Assembly: GCA_026710865.1 (NCBI GenBank)
Contig: JAPOQG010000026.1
Span: 1-41,279 of the forward strand
Direction of reading: 5' to 3'
Source: Acidimicrobiaceae bacterium
GTDB lineage: Bacteria > Actinomycetota > Acidimicrobiia > Acidimicrobiales > Aldehydirespiratoraceae
Length of the DNA: 41,279 bases
Part shown: positions 8,426 to 16,454 of the stretch, piece by piece
How positions within the stretch are numbered: position 1 is the first letter of the stretch
How the letters are laid out: each line of letters opens with the position of its first letter
Program-made: the position numbers and the translations under genes
The notes under the pieces: model-generated
Seen by the model: the letters and a program-made list of their open reading frames with translations, nothing else
The model's database searches: none
What the model was told of the DNA's origin: nothing

Positions 8426-8484
8426 TCGAAAGTGGTGCCTCGGAGAGGGCCCTGGCTCGCTGTTGGCGAGCGTGAGCGTCGCCC

Positions 8485-8934
8485 ATGAGCCCCTCTCGCA
8501 CGTTGTTCGTCGGTGTTCACGAGCACACGATCGACGGCAAGGGCCGGCTGATCCTGCCGGCAGGGTTCCGCAGCCACTTGGCCGACGGCGCCTACATCAC
8601 GGCCCTGGACTCCTGCGTCGGGATCCTGCCGGTCGACGAGTTCGCGCACACCGCCGAGGAGCTCCGGTCCCAGGTGGGCCAGAAGCAGGTGGACCTCAAC
8701 GCGCTGCGGAGCTTCGCGGCCCAAGCCGACTTCGTGGTCCCAGACGCACAGGGACGCATGCGGATCCTCCCCCACCTGCGGGCCGGAGCCGGACTCAAGC
8801 GCGAGGTGATCGTCACCGGCATGATCCGCCGGATCGAGATCTGGAACCCCGAGCGCTGGACGGAGGTGCAATCCGTCGGCACGGAGCGTCTCGCCGAGGC
8901 CATAACCCACGGCCGGGGGATTGCCAGTGCCTGA
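8485..8934 (+). CDS. mraZ: MraZ, transcriptional regulator of the dcw cluster
   Basis: A 149-residue MraZ with two SpoVT/AbrB-like half domains: GEH-type opening with HTIDGKGRLILPAGFRSHL and a second FVVPDAQGRMRILPHLR. Each carries the DxxGR signature. MraZ assembles into rings on repeated G-rich boxes and controls its own operon. Here such boxes sit at 8379-8425, overlapping the promoter. ATG 8485 is chosen since the family begins about eight residues before the GEH-like motif (here GVHEHTIDGKGR). It is first in the division cluster. Unusually, 250 bp containing a long inverted repeat separates it from rsmH. Confidence 0.95.
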   Translation: MSPSRTLFVGVHEHTIDGKGRLILPAGFRSHLADGAYITALDSCVGILPVDEFAHTAEELRSQVGQKQVDLNALRSFAAQADFVVPDAQGRMRILPHLRAGAGLKREVIVTGMIRRIEIWNPERWTEVQSVGTERLAEAITHGRGIASA

Positions 8935-8991
8935 TGTCCGCAACCACCGAAACAACCCGAACCGCAAGGACCACCGCAGCCGTCGAAGGCT

Positions 8992-9118
8992 CGCCCGGTC
9001 ATGTGCAGTTCCCCGATTGGCAGATGGAAGACCCGTACTCCGCCCGCTTGCCATCAGCTCGATCGGGGGAGAAATCCCGACGTGCGCCGTCGGTCGGGGA
9101 ACTGCAGATGACCGGGCG
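8992..9118. repeat. 25-bp inverted repeat with a 77-nt loop between mraZ and rsmH
   Basis: Arms 8992-9016 and 9094-9118 are complementary at 24 of 25 positions; the only mismatch is G9003 opposite G9107. The core shared by both arms includes TGCAGTTCCCCGA. As RNA the stem could extend inwards about five more pairs using G-U. A smaller hairpin (TCGGG 9063-9067, CCCGA 9076-9080) sits in the loop. No target-site duplication flanks it and no T-run follows, so it is neither an obvious mobile element nor a classical terminator. The rest of the 8935-9184 gap shows no gene. Confidence 0.8.
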
Positions 9119-9184
9119 TTGCCCCACCCGGGCACTCGGCGCCACGCGAGCCGCCGGGCCCAGCATGCTGTGGCCCAGCCGTCC

Positions 9185-10183
9185 ATGAGCGGCAGGACCG
9201 GAGCCGACGAACCCCCGCACCAACACCAGCCGGTGATGTGCCGCGAGGTCGTGGATGTGCTGCGCGAGGTGCCCGAAGGCATCCTCGTGGACGCGACGGT
9301 CGGGGACGGCGGCCACACGGACGCGCTCCTGGAGAACCTCCCGCACATACGCGTCGTGGGCCTGGACCGGGATCCTGAGGCCCTGGGGGCGGCGGCCGAG
9401 CGCCTCGCCCCCCACCGGCACCGCCTGACGCTGCACCACGCCACCTTCGATGCGCTCGGCGCGGTGCTCGACAGCGTCGGGCAAGCAGAGATCTCGGCGT
9501 GCCTGTTCGATCTCGGGGTCAGCTCGCGGCAGCTCGACCGGCCCGAGCGCGGTTTCAGCTACCGGCTCGACGGCCCGCTCGACATGCGTATGGACCCAGC
9601 CGGCCCGGTCACCGCCGCCGACATCGTCAACGGAGCCGACGAGGGCACGCTCGCCGGCATCCTTCGCCGCAACGCCGACGAGCGGTTCGCCCGCCGCATT
9701 GCGGCCGCCATCGTCGCCCAACGACCGTTCGCCACCACCGCGCAGCTCTCCGGAGCGGTGGCCGCGGCCGTTCCCGCGCCGGCCCGCCGGCGGTCCCATC
9801 CGGCCCGGCGCACCTTCCAGGCTCTCAGGATCGAGGTGAACGGAGAGTTGGAGATGCTCGAAGGAGCCCTCGCCGGCGCCATCGAGCGTTTGACCGGTTC
9901 CGGCCGCTGTGCCGTGCTGTCGTATCACTCCGGCGAGGACCGGATCGTCAAGTCGGTCTTCAGACGGGCTGCCGGCGAGTTCCCGCCGCCGCGGCCGGGC
10001 CTGCCTCCCGCCCCGGGCCCCCCGGCCACCGTCCGGCTCCTCTCTCGGCGCTCCCTGACCCCGACCGACTCGGAGAAGGCCGCCAACCACCGGGCGGGCT
10101 CGGCCCGGCTGCGGGCCGTGGAACGCTTGACCCAGAGGCGAGACGACCTCACCGGCCGGCGCGGTCTCACCAGGGATGTTTGA
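9185..10183 (+). CDS. rsmH: 16S rRNA (cytosine-1402-N4) methyltransferase RsmH (MraW)
   Basis: SAM-dependent methyltransferase that modifies C1402 of 16S rRNA in the ribosomal P site. The 332-residue product has the family entry HQHQPVMCREVVDVL, the SAM loop VDATVGDGGHTDALL, GLDRDPEAL, the hallmark FDLGVSSRQLDRPERGFSY and LDGPLDMRMDP segments, and the late SYHSGEDRIVKSVFR motif. ATG 9185 puts about 14 residues ahead of the HxPVM entry, which suits the family; the frame stays open back to 8921 but that extension is Arg/His-rich and crosses the inverted repeat. No strong ribosome site is seen before 9185. Its stop shares one base with the ftsL start (TGATG). Confidence 0.93.
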   Translation: MSGRTGADEPPHQHQPVMCREVVDVLREVPEGILVDATVGDGGHTDALLENLPHIRVVGLDRDPEALGAAAERLAPHRHRLTLHHATFDALGAVLDSVGQAEISACLFDLGVSSRQLDRPERGFSYRLDGPLDMRMDPAGPVTAADIVNGADEGTLAGILRRNADERFARRIAAAIVAQRPFATTAQLSGAVAAAVPAPARRRSHPARRTFQALRIEVNGELEMLEGALAGAIERLTGSGRCAVLSYHSGEDRIVKSVFRRAAGEFPPPRPGLPPAPGPPATVRLLSRRSLTPTDSEKAANHRAGSARLRAVERLTQRRDDLTGRRGLTRDV

Positions 10184-10701
10184 TGGCGCCTCGGGCTCAA
10201 GGGGGCGCCGCGCAGCCGGCAACGGGCACACCCCCGTCGCGGCCGGAGCGCAAGCCGCGGGACCTGAAGGTTGCCGAAGCCCCCGCGGCCGGGCGCCGGT
10301 CCATCACCGATGTCGGCACCCTGCTGGCTCTGGGCATGTTCGCGGTGTGCCTGGCCCTGGCCGCGCTGCACGCCGTCCTCGTCGAGAACCAGGCCTCGCT
10401 GGACGATCTCATCGAGCGCAACCAGCAGAGCCGGGAGCGGATCGACCAGCTGCAGGCGCAGATCGCCTTCCTGGACTCACCGGAGGGTCTGGCTGAGCAC
10501 GCCGACTCGGTCGGTCTCGTGCCGGCCGCGGAGCTGGTCCTGCTGACCCCGGTCGGGCAAGGCCTGCTGCAGCCCCCTGTCTCGGATCCCTTCAGCCTCG
10601 AATTCTCGGGCTTCCAGCCGACCACGACCGCTGACACCGCCAGCAGTGGCGGCGACACCCCGGCCCCAGGAGCCCTCGCCCGAGGGAAGCCGTCCGGGTG
10701 A
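10183..10701 (+). CDS. ftsL: FtsL-like septum protein
   Basis: A 172-residue single-pass protein in the ftsL position between rsmH and ftsI. It has a basic cytoplasmic head of about 45 residues, a membrane segment VGTLLALGMFAVCLALAALH (about 46-68), a coiled-coil stretch ASLDDLIERNQQSRERIDQLQAQIAFL and a short Ser/Thr/Pro-rich tail. FtsL proteins diverge strongly; the call rests on topology, coiled coil and position. It would join FtsQ and FtsB-like proteins and activate FtsW/FtsI. ATG 10183 overlaps the rsmH stop; its own stop overlaps the ftsI GTG (GTGA). Confidence 0.8.
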   Translation: MAPRAQGGAAQPATGTPPSRPERKPRDLKVAEAPAAGRRSITDVGTLLALGMFAVCLALAALHAVLVENQASLDDLIERNQQSRERIDQLQAQIAFLDSPEGLAEHADSVGLVPAAELVLLTPVGQGLLQPPVSDPFSLEFSGFQPTTTADTASSGGDTPAPGALARGKPSG

Positions 10702-12581
10702 CGCCACCCGGGCCGCGCTCCGACGCCTCCTCGCGGCATCCGAGCCGGTGGGGCTCGGGCGGGTCGGCTCGCCCCATGACTGGTCGCCAACTGGTGGGCC
10801 GGGGCCGAATCGTGACCGTCCTGGTGATTCTGCTGCTCGCGCTGGGCGGCCTCGTCTACCGCATCGTCGATGTCCAGGCCACCCCCGACCCGCGGATCCT
10901 CGAAGACGTGATCATCCCCATCGGGGAGTACACCGTGCCCGCTCCGCGCGGCTCGGTGATCGACCGCAACGGCCGGACCATCGCGTTGTCGCTGCCGGCC
11001 GCGACGATCGTCTCGAATCCCCGGATCATCGAGGACCCCCGCGGCGCGTCCGCAGCCCTGTCGGAGGTCCTGGGGATGGAACCCTCCGAACTGCTTGAAG
11101 AGCTGCAGGGGGGTGGCGCCTTCCGCTACATCGCGCGGCAGATCGATCCGGAGATCGGCGAACAGGTCGACAGCCTGGGGATCGTCGGCATCACGGTCGT
11201 CTCCGAACCGCGGCGCGAGCACCCCAACGGCGACTGCTCGGCCCTTGCCGCGGTCGGACGGGTCAACACCGACCATGTGGGTATGAGCGGCATCGAGGAG
11301 ACCTACGACGAGCACCTGTCGGGCACTCCCGGCCGCGTGGTGAAGGAAGTGGGGGTGGACGGAACAACGATCCCCGGCGGCATGCAGGAGGTGACCGCGC
11401 CGACCGTGGGACACGACGTCGCGGTGACCCTGGACCGCAACATCCAGTTCCAGGCCGAGTCGATGCTGTTCGACGTGGTGGCCTCAGCGGGCGCATCGTC
11501 GGGGGTGGCCCTGGTCTCGCTCCCCGCCACCGGGGAGATCGTCGCGATGGCCAACGTGGCCCGCGGATCCGACGGCATCGTCGACTGCACCCGCCAGAAT
11601 CTCGCCGCCACCTGGACCTACGAGCCCGGCTCGGTGTTCAAGCCGGTGACCGCAGCCGCGGCGCTGACGAGCGGGGCGGTGACGGAGCACACGATGATCG
11701 AGGTGCCGTCCTACCTCACGATCTGGGGGCATCGCTTCGAGGACACGCCAACCCATCCGGACGTGGAGTGGACTCCCGTCGAGATCGTCACCCGGTCGTC
11801 GAACATCGGAACCATCAAGATGGCCCAGATGACGGGGGAGGAGCGGCTCTACCAGACGATCCGCGCCTTCGGCTTCGGTTCCCGGACCGCGCTCGAGTTC
11901 AAGGGCGAGTCGAAGGGGATCGTGCCCCCGCAGAGCCGCTGGAACGGGCTCAGCCTGCCCAACATGGCGATCGGCCAGGGGCTGGCGGTCACTCCTCTGC
12001 AGATGCTGCAGATGTACAACACGATCGCCAACGACGGGGTGCGGGTGCCGCTGCGACTCGTCGACGACGGTGCTCACCTGTCCGGGGAGGAGCGCCCGGC
12101 GCCGGTGCGCATACTCAGCTCGGACATGGCGTCGTCGCTGATGCGGATGCTGGAGTCGGTGGTGCTGGTCGGAACCGGCCGGGAGGCGGTCGTGGAGGGC
12201 TTCTCGGTGGCCGGCAAGACCGGCACCGCCTGGCAGCCCTGCGACATCGGCTACAAGTGCGTGAACGAGCGGGACGAGCTGATCGGCCGTCACCACACGG
12301 CCACCTTCGCGGGGATCGTCAGCAATGACGAGGGACCTGCCCTCGTCGTGCTCGTGGTCGTCGACGAGCCCAAGGGCGACGTCATCTCGGGCGGGCGGCT
12401 GGCGGCGCCGGCCGTCAGCAGGATCGCCGAGTACTCGCTGCGCCAGCTGCGCATCCCGGCTGTGCTCGATGCCGGGACCGGATACCGGCGCAGGGCAGAG
12501 CCCGCCACCGCGCCGACGACGACCCTGCCCGACCCGGACGGGACCGACGGGTCGGGAAACACCGGACAGGCCCGGACATGA
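10698..12581 (+). CDS. ftsI: FtsI, septal class B penicillin-binding protein (transpeptidase)
   Basis: D,D-transpeptidase that cross-links peptidoglycan at the septum with FtsW. The 627-residue product has a cytoplasmic head, one membrane anchor (VTVLVILLLALGGLVYRIV, about residues 39-57), a dimerisation domain opening PAPRGSVIDRNGR, and a transpeptidase domain with Ser312-x-x-Lys315 (EPGSVFKP), Ser367-Ser-Asn369 (SxN) and Lys507-Thr-Gly (AGKTGTAW). The tail after about residue 600 is Thr/Asp/Gly-rich, without PASTA domains. GTG 10698 forms a GTGA overlap with ftsL, and the stop overlaps murE (ATGA). A second in-frame ATG 26 codons in (MTGRQLVGRG) also lies before the anchor and is possible. 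Confidence 0.95.
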   Translation: MTPPGPRSDASSRHPSRWGSGGSARPMTGRQLVGRGRIVTVLVILLLALGGLVYRIVDVQATPDPRILEDVIIPIGEYTVPAPRGSVIDRNGRTIALSLPAATIVSNPRIIEDPRGASAALSEVLGMEPSELLEELQGGGAFRYIARQIDPEIGEQVDSLGIVGITVVSEPRREHPNGDCSALAAVGRVNTDHVGMSGIEETYDEHLSGTPGRVVKEVGVDGTTIPGGMQEVTAPTVGHDVAVTLDRNIQFQAESMLFDVVASAGASSGVALVSLPATGEIVAMANVARGSDGIVDCTRQNLAATWTYEPGSVFKPVTAAAALTSGAVTEHTMIEVPSYLTIWGHRFEDTPTHPDVEWTPVEIVTRSSNIGTIKMAQMTGEERLYQTIRAFGFGSRTALEFKGESKGIVPPQSRWNGLSLPNMAIGQGLAVTPLQMLQMYNTIANDGVRVPLRLVDDGAHLSGEERPAPVRILSSDMASSLMRMLESVVLVGTGREAVVEGFSVAGKTGTAWQPCDIGYKCVNERDELIGRHHTATFAGIVSNDEGPALVVLVVVDEPKGDVISGGRLAAPAVSRIAEYSLRQLRIPAVLDAGTGYRRRAEPATAPTTTLPDPDGTDGSGNTGQART

Positions 12582-14035
12582 TCAGCCTGGACGAGCTGTC
12601 GCGGGCGCTCGGCGCCGACATGGTCCTGCCCAGCAGCCCGAGCCGTCGCCAGGACCGGTCGCAGGCAGCCTCTACTGCAGTGCGCGACGTGGAGCACGAC
12701 AGCCGGCTGGTGGGACCCGGCTCGCTGTTCGCGTGCATCCCCGGCCAGGCGCACGACGGCCACCGCTTCGCAGGCGACGCCGTGCGTGCCGGCGCGGTCG
12801 GGCTGCTCGCGGAGCGCCCGGTGCCCGCGGGCGCGCCCTGTCTGGTCGTCGAGTCCTCACGGGCCGCACTCGGGCCCGCGGCCGCAGCGGTGCACGGGCA
12901 CCCCAGCCGGCGCCTCGACGTCGCCGGCGTCACCGGCACCAACGGCAAGACCACGACCGTTCGCCTCCTCGCCGGGCTGCTGCGGGCGGCCGGCACCGCC
13001 ACGGACGAGATCGGCACGCTGACGGGGACGCTCACCACACCGGAGGCCACCGACCTGCAGCGCGCTCTGGCGCGGGCCTTGCGCGAGGGCGCGGGCGCGG
13101 CGGCCGTCGAGGTCTCCTCGCACGGGCTGCTGCAGCGCCGCCTGGACGGATGCCGGTTCCGGGTGGCCGCGTTCACCAACCTCGGACGCGACCATCTCGA
13201 CTACCACCGGTCCATGGAGGACTACTTCGCGGCGAAGGCCCGGCTGTTCACCAGCGAGCTCGCCGATCGGGCCGTCGTGGACACGACCACCGAGTGGGGA
13301 CGGCGCCTGGCGGGGGTGGCCGCCTCCGAGATCCCCGTCACCGACGTGGACCAGCGCCAGATCGAGGTCATGGAAGCCGACACCCGGTCGAGCACGTTCC
13401 GCTGGCGGGGTCACGAGGTGACGCTGCCGCTGGTCGGAGCCTTCAACCGGGCCAACGCGGTGTTGGCCGCGGAGATGGCTGTCGTGCTGGGCATGGAACC
13501 GGCCGACGCCGCGGCGGGCCTCGCCTCGGCTGCGCCGGTGCCCGGCCGGTTCGAGTCGGTCCAGGCCGGACAGGACTTCGCGGTCATCGTCGACTACGCC
13601 CACACTCCCGACGGGCTCGCGGCCGCGCTGCGAGCCGCTCGCAGCCTCACCGACGGCAGCCTCACGGTCGTGTTCGGCGCGGGCGGCGACCGGGACCGCG
13701 GCAAACGCCCCGAGATGGGCGCGGCCGCGGCAAGACTGGCGGACCGAGTGATAGTCACGAGCGACAACCCCCGCTCGGAGGATCCCGAGAAGATCATCTC
13801 CGAGATCGTCGCGGGGATGGGACGCGCCCCCGACCGCCGCGACCCCGACCGGCGCCTGGCTCTCCGCCATGCGCTGTCCACCGCCGTCGGCGGCGACACG
13901 GTGCTGGTCGCCGGCAAGGGCCACGAGACCAGCCAGACGATCGGCAGCGAGCGGCTGGCGTTCGACGACCGGACCGTGGTCTGTGAGGAGATCGCACGCC
14001 TGGCAGCCTGCGGCACGATGGGGGGCGGGCGGTGA
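12578..14035 (+). CDS. murE: MurE, UDP-MurNAc-L-Ala-D-Glu:meso-diaminopimelate ligase
   Basis: Cytoplasmic ATP-dependent ligase adding the third amino acid of the peptidoglycan stem. The 485-residue product has the P-loop GVTGTNGKTTTVRLL (Lys124), VEVSSHGLLQRRL, NLGRDHLDYHRSMEDYF, the lysine in YFAAKARLF expected to be carbamylated, VDYAHTPDGL, VFGAGGDRDRGKRPEMG and VAGKGHETSQ. The residue-choice motif is DNPR at 396-399; Arg in that motif goes with meso-diaminopimelate, whereas Lys-using enzymes differ, so A1-gamma type peptidoglycan is likely. No second Mur ligase is fused to it. ATG 12578 overlaps the ftsI stop; the stop overlaps mraY directly, with no murF between. Confidence 0.95.
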   Translation: MISLDELSRALGADMVLPSSPSRRQDRSQAASTAVRDVEHDSRLVGPGSLFACIPGQAHDGHRFAGDAVRAGAVGLLAERPVPAGAPCLVVESSRAALGPAAAAVHGHPSRRLDVAGVTGTNGKTTTVRLLAGLLRAAGTATDEIGTLTGTLTTPEATDLQRALARALREGAGAAAVEVSSHGLLQRRLDGCRFRVAAFTNLGRDHLDYHRSMEDYFAAKARLFTSELADRAVVDTTTEWGRRLAGVAASEIPVTDVDQRQIEVMEADTRSSTFRWRGHEVTLPLVGAFNRANAVLAAEMAVVLGMEPADAAAGLASAAPVPGRFESVQAGQDFAVIVDYAHTPDGLAAALRAARSLTDGSLTVVFGAGGDRDRGKRPEMGAAAARLADRVIVTSDNPRSEDPEKIISEIVAGMGRAPDRRDPDRRLALRHALSTAVGGDTVLVAGKGHETSQTIGSERLAFDDRTVVCEEIARLAACGTMGGGR

Positions 14036-15084
14036 TCCGCCTGCTGCTGGCCGGCAGCATCGCCATGCTCGTGTCCCTGGTGGGGTGCTGGGTCCTGATC
14101 CGCCTGCTGGTGCACTACGGCATCGGCCAGCCCATCCGCGACGACGGCCCGCAGGAGCACCGGATGAAGTCGGGCACGCCCACGATGGGCGGCATCGCGG
14201 TGGTGTTCGCGGCCACCGCCGGATACGTCGTCAGCGACCTCTTCGGCGGCATCTACACCTACTCCGGCATCATCGTGATGCTCACCATCGTCGCAGCCGG
14301 CGTGGTGGGCCTGCTCGACGACTGGATCAAGGTCAAGGCTGCCCGCAACCTCGGCCTGAACAAGAGGACGAAGATCATCGGCCTGCTGGCCGTCGGCGTC
14401 GGGTTCGCCTGGGCCATGACGCAGCTCACGTCGATCCACACCACCGTCTCGTTCACCCGCTTCGACTACCCGGGCCTCGAGTTGGGGCGGTTGGGCTGGT
14501 CGGTCTGGGCGATCCTGCTCATCATCGCCACCACCAACGCGGTCAACCTGACCGACGGCCTCGACGGCCTGGCCGCAGGCGCCAGCGGCGTCGGCTACGG
14601 CGCGTTCATGATCATCGGCTTCTGGCAGTTCGACCACTACGACTCCTACCAGGTGAAGCACGCGCTCGACCTGGCCATCGTGAGCGCGGCCATGGTGGGG
14701 GCGATCATCGGATTCCTGTGGTGGAACGCCGCCCCGGCCCGGATCTTCATGGGCGACACCGGCTCGCTGGCGCTCGGCAGCGGCCTGGCCGCGCTGGCCC
14801 TGGCCACCAACACCCAGTTCCTGCTGCCCGTCATCGGCGGCCTCTTCGTCATCGAGACCCTGTCGGTGATCGTTCAGATCGTCTCGTTCCGGGGCTTCGG
14901 CCGGCGGGTGTTCCGCATGGCGCCGTTGCACCACCACTTCGAGCTGCGGGGCTGGCCGGAGACCACGGTCATCATCCGCCTGTGGATCCTGTCGGGACTG
15001 TGCACCGGGCTGGGACTGGGACTGTTCTACGGCGATGCCGTCAGCTCCGGCATCGTGGACTCGATCTCGAGGCTCACGCCGTGA
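14032..15084 (+). CDS. mraY: MraY, phospho-MurNAc-pentapeptide translocase
   Basis: Integral membrane enzyme that moves phospho-MurNAc-pentapeptide onto undecaprenyl phosphate to form lipid I. The 350-residue product is highly hydrophobic with about ten membrane segments and has the active-site motifs LLDDWIKVKAARNLGLNKR, NAVNLTDGLDGLAAG, FMGDTGSLALGS and LHHHFELRGWPE, plus the early GTPTMGGIAVV. GTG 14032 makes a GTGA overlap with murE. Length fits the family exactly. In most clusters murF lies immediately upstream; here it is absent. Confidence 0.96.
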   Translation: MIRLLLAGSIAMLVSLVGCWVLIRLLVHYGIGQPIRDDGPQEHRMKSGTPTMGGIAVVFAATAGYVVSDLFGGIYTYSGIIVMLTIVAAGVVGLLDDWIKVKAARNLGLNKRTKIIGLLAVGVGFAWAMTQLTSIHTTVSFTRFDYPGLELGRLGWSVWAILLIIATTNAVNLTDGLDGLAAGASGVGYGAFMIIGFWQFDHYDSYQVKHALDLAIVSAAMVGAIIGFLWWNAAPARIFMGDTGSLALGSGLAALALATNTQFLLPVIGGLFVIETLSVIVQIVSFRGFGRRVFRMAPLHHHFELRGWPETTVIIRLWILSGLCTGLGLGLFYGDAVSSGIVDSISRLTP

Positions 15085-16454
15085 GGTGCACGGCCGCCGG
15101 CGCGATGACCGAGGTGCCCCCGTCGCTGCTGCTCGCCGGATTCGGCGCGACGAACCGGGCAGTGGCCCGGGCCCTGCTGTCGAGGGGCCACGCGGTGACC
15201 GCCTTCGACGACGGGCCGGACGAAGCCACGGTGGCCGTCGCGGAGGCCCTGGGGCTGGACCTGCAGATCGCACCCGCCGACCGCCGGCTCGACGAACTGG
15301 TGGGGGCCGCGGATGCCATGATCCCCACACCGGGGCTGCCCGAGCGCCACCGGGCCATGGCCGCAGCCGGGGCTCGCGGCGTGCCCACCGCCAGCGAGTT
15401 CGACCTGGCCCGAGCCTGGGACTCCCGGCCCATCGCGGCCGTGACCGGGACCAGCGGCAAGACGACCGTCACCGAGATGGTGGTGGCCGCGCTGCGGTGC
15501 TCGGGCCTGGAGGCAGCCGCGGCGGGCAACAACGACCTTCCCCTCGTCGCCGCCATCGAGGACACCGCAGCCGAGGTGTTCGTGGTCGAGGCGTCGTCGT
15601 TCCGCCTGGCCCACAGTCTCCGTTTCGAGCCCCGGGCCGCGTGCTGGCTCAACTTCGCGGCCGACCATCTCGACATCCACCGCGACCTGGACTCCTACGA
15701 GGCGGCCAAGGCCCGGCTGTGGCGATGGCTGCCGCCGGGCGCCACCGCGGTGGCCAACCGGCTGGACCCGACCGTCATGGCCCATGTGCGCAAGGACCGG
15801 GCCACCTGGACGTTCGCGCCGCATGGACCGGCCGACTGGCGACGCCGCGGCGACGTGCTGGCCGGACCCTCGGGGCCGGTGGTGAGCGTTCGGGAGCTGC
15901 GCCGGGCCATGCCCCACGACGTCGCCAACGCCCTGGCCGCGGCGGCCACCGCCGTCGCGGCCGGCGCCACGGCGGAGGGAGTGGGCCAGGCCCTCCGCTC
16001 GTTCGAGCCGGGCGCTCACCGTGTCCAGAAGGTGGCCTCGATCGACGGCGTCACCTTCTACGACGACTCCAAGGCGACGACCCCCCACGCCACCGTCGCA
16101 GCCCTGCGGGGATTCGACGAGGCGGTGCTCATCGCGGGCGGGCGCAACAAGGGCCTCGACCTCGGCGGGCTGCTCGACGCCGTCGACCGTGTGAGCAGCG
16201 TCGTCGCCTTCGGCGAGGCTGCGGACGAGGTGGCCGGGGTCTTCGCGTCCGATCGGCCGGTGCGGGTCGCGGCCGACATGGGCGAGGCCGTCGAGCTGGC
16301 CGCCTCCGCCGCCGGACCGGGATCCGCGGTGCTGCTGTCTCCCGCCTGCGCCTCCTTCGACCTGTACCCGAGCTACGCAGCCCGCGGCGACGACTTCGCC
16401 CGCCTGGTCAAGGACCTGGCTCGCCGGTCCGGCCGCGAGGCGGCGCCGTCATGA
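15081..16454 (+). CDS. murD: MurD, UDP-MurNAc-L-alanine:D-glutamate ligase
   Basis: Cytoplasmic ligase adding D-Glu to UDP-MurNAc-L-Ala. It has an N-terminal Rossmann-like opening LLLAGFGATNRAVARALLSRG, the P-loop AVTGTSGKTTVTEM (Lys127), VVEASSFRLAHS, NFAADHLDIHRDLDSYEAAKARL, the late FYDDSKATTPHATVAAL, IAGGRNKGLDL and LLSPACASFDLYPSYAARGDDF signatures. The usual Asn before Gly-Lys is Ser, a mild variant. I prefer GTG 15081, which overlaps the mraY stop (GTGA) and has an AGG 8 nt upstream; ATG 15105 is the alternative. The product is 457 residues with this start. The stop overlaps ftsW (ATGA). Confidence 0.94.
   Translation: MRCTAAGAMTEVPPSLLLAGFGATNRAVARALLSRGHAVTAFDDGPDEATVAVAEALGLDLQIAPADRRLDELVGAADAMIPTPGLPERHRAMAAAGARGVPTASEFDLARAWDSRPIAAVTGTSGKTTVTEMVVAALRCSGLEAAAAGNNDLPLVAAIEDTAAEVFVVEASSFRLAHSLRFEPRAACWLNFAADHLDIHRDLDSYEAAKARLWRWLPPGATAVANRLDPTVMAHVRKDRATWTFAPHGPADWRRRGDVLAGPSGPVVSVRELRRAMPHDVANALAAAATAVAAGATAEGVGQALRSFEPGAHRVQKVASIDGVTFYDDSKATTPHATVAALRGFDEAVLIAGGRNKGLDLGGLLDAVDRVSSVVAFGEAADEVAGVFASDRPVRVAADMGEAVELAASAAGPGSAVLLSPACASFDLYPSYAARGDDFARLVKDLARRSGREAAPS

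Noticed and set aside
8992-9118. Reading the mraZ-rsmH inverted repeat as a miniature transposable element
   Set aside because: No flanking target duplication is visible and I saw no second copy in the window; kept as a structure of unknown role.
8921-9184. N-terminal extension of RsmH by 88 residues
   Set aside because: The added residues are Arg/His-rich, cross the inverted repeat and are absent from the family; ATG 9185 fits.
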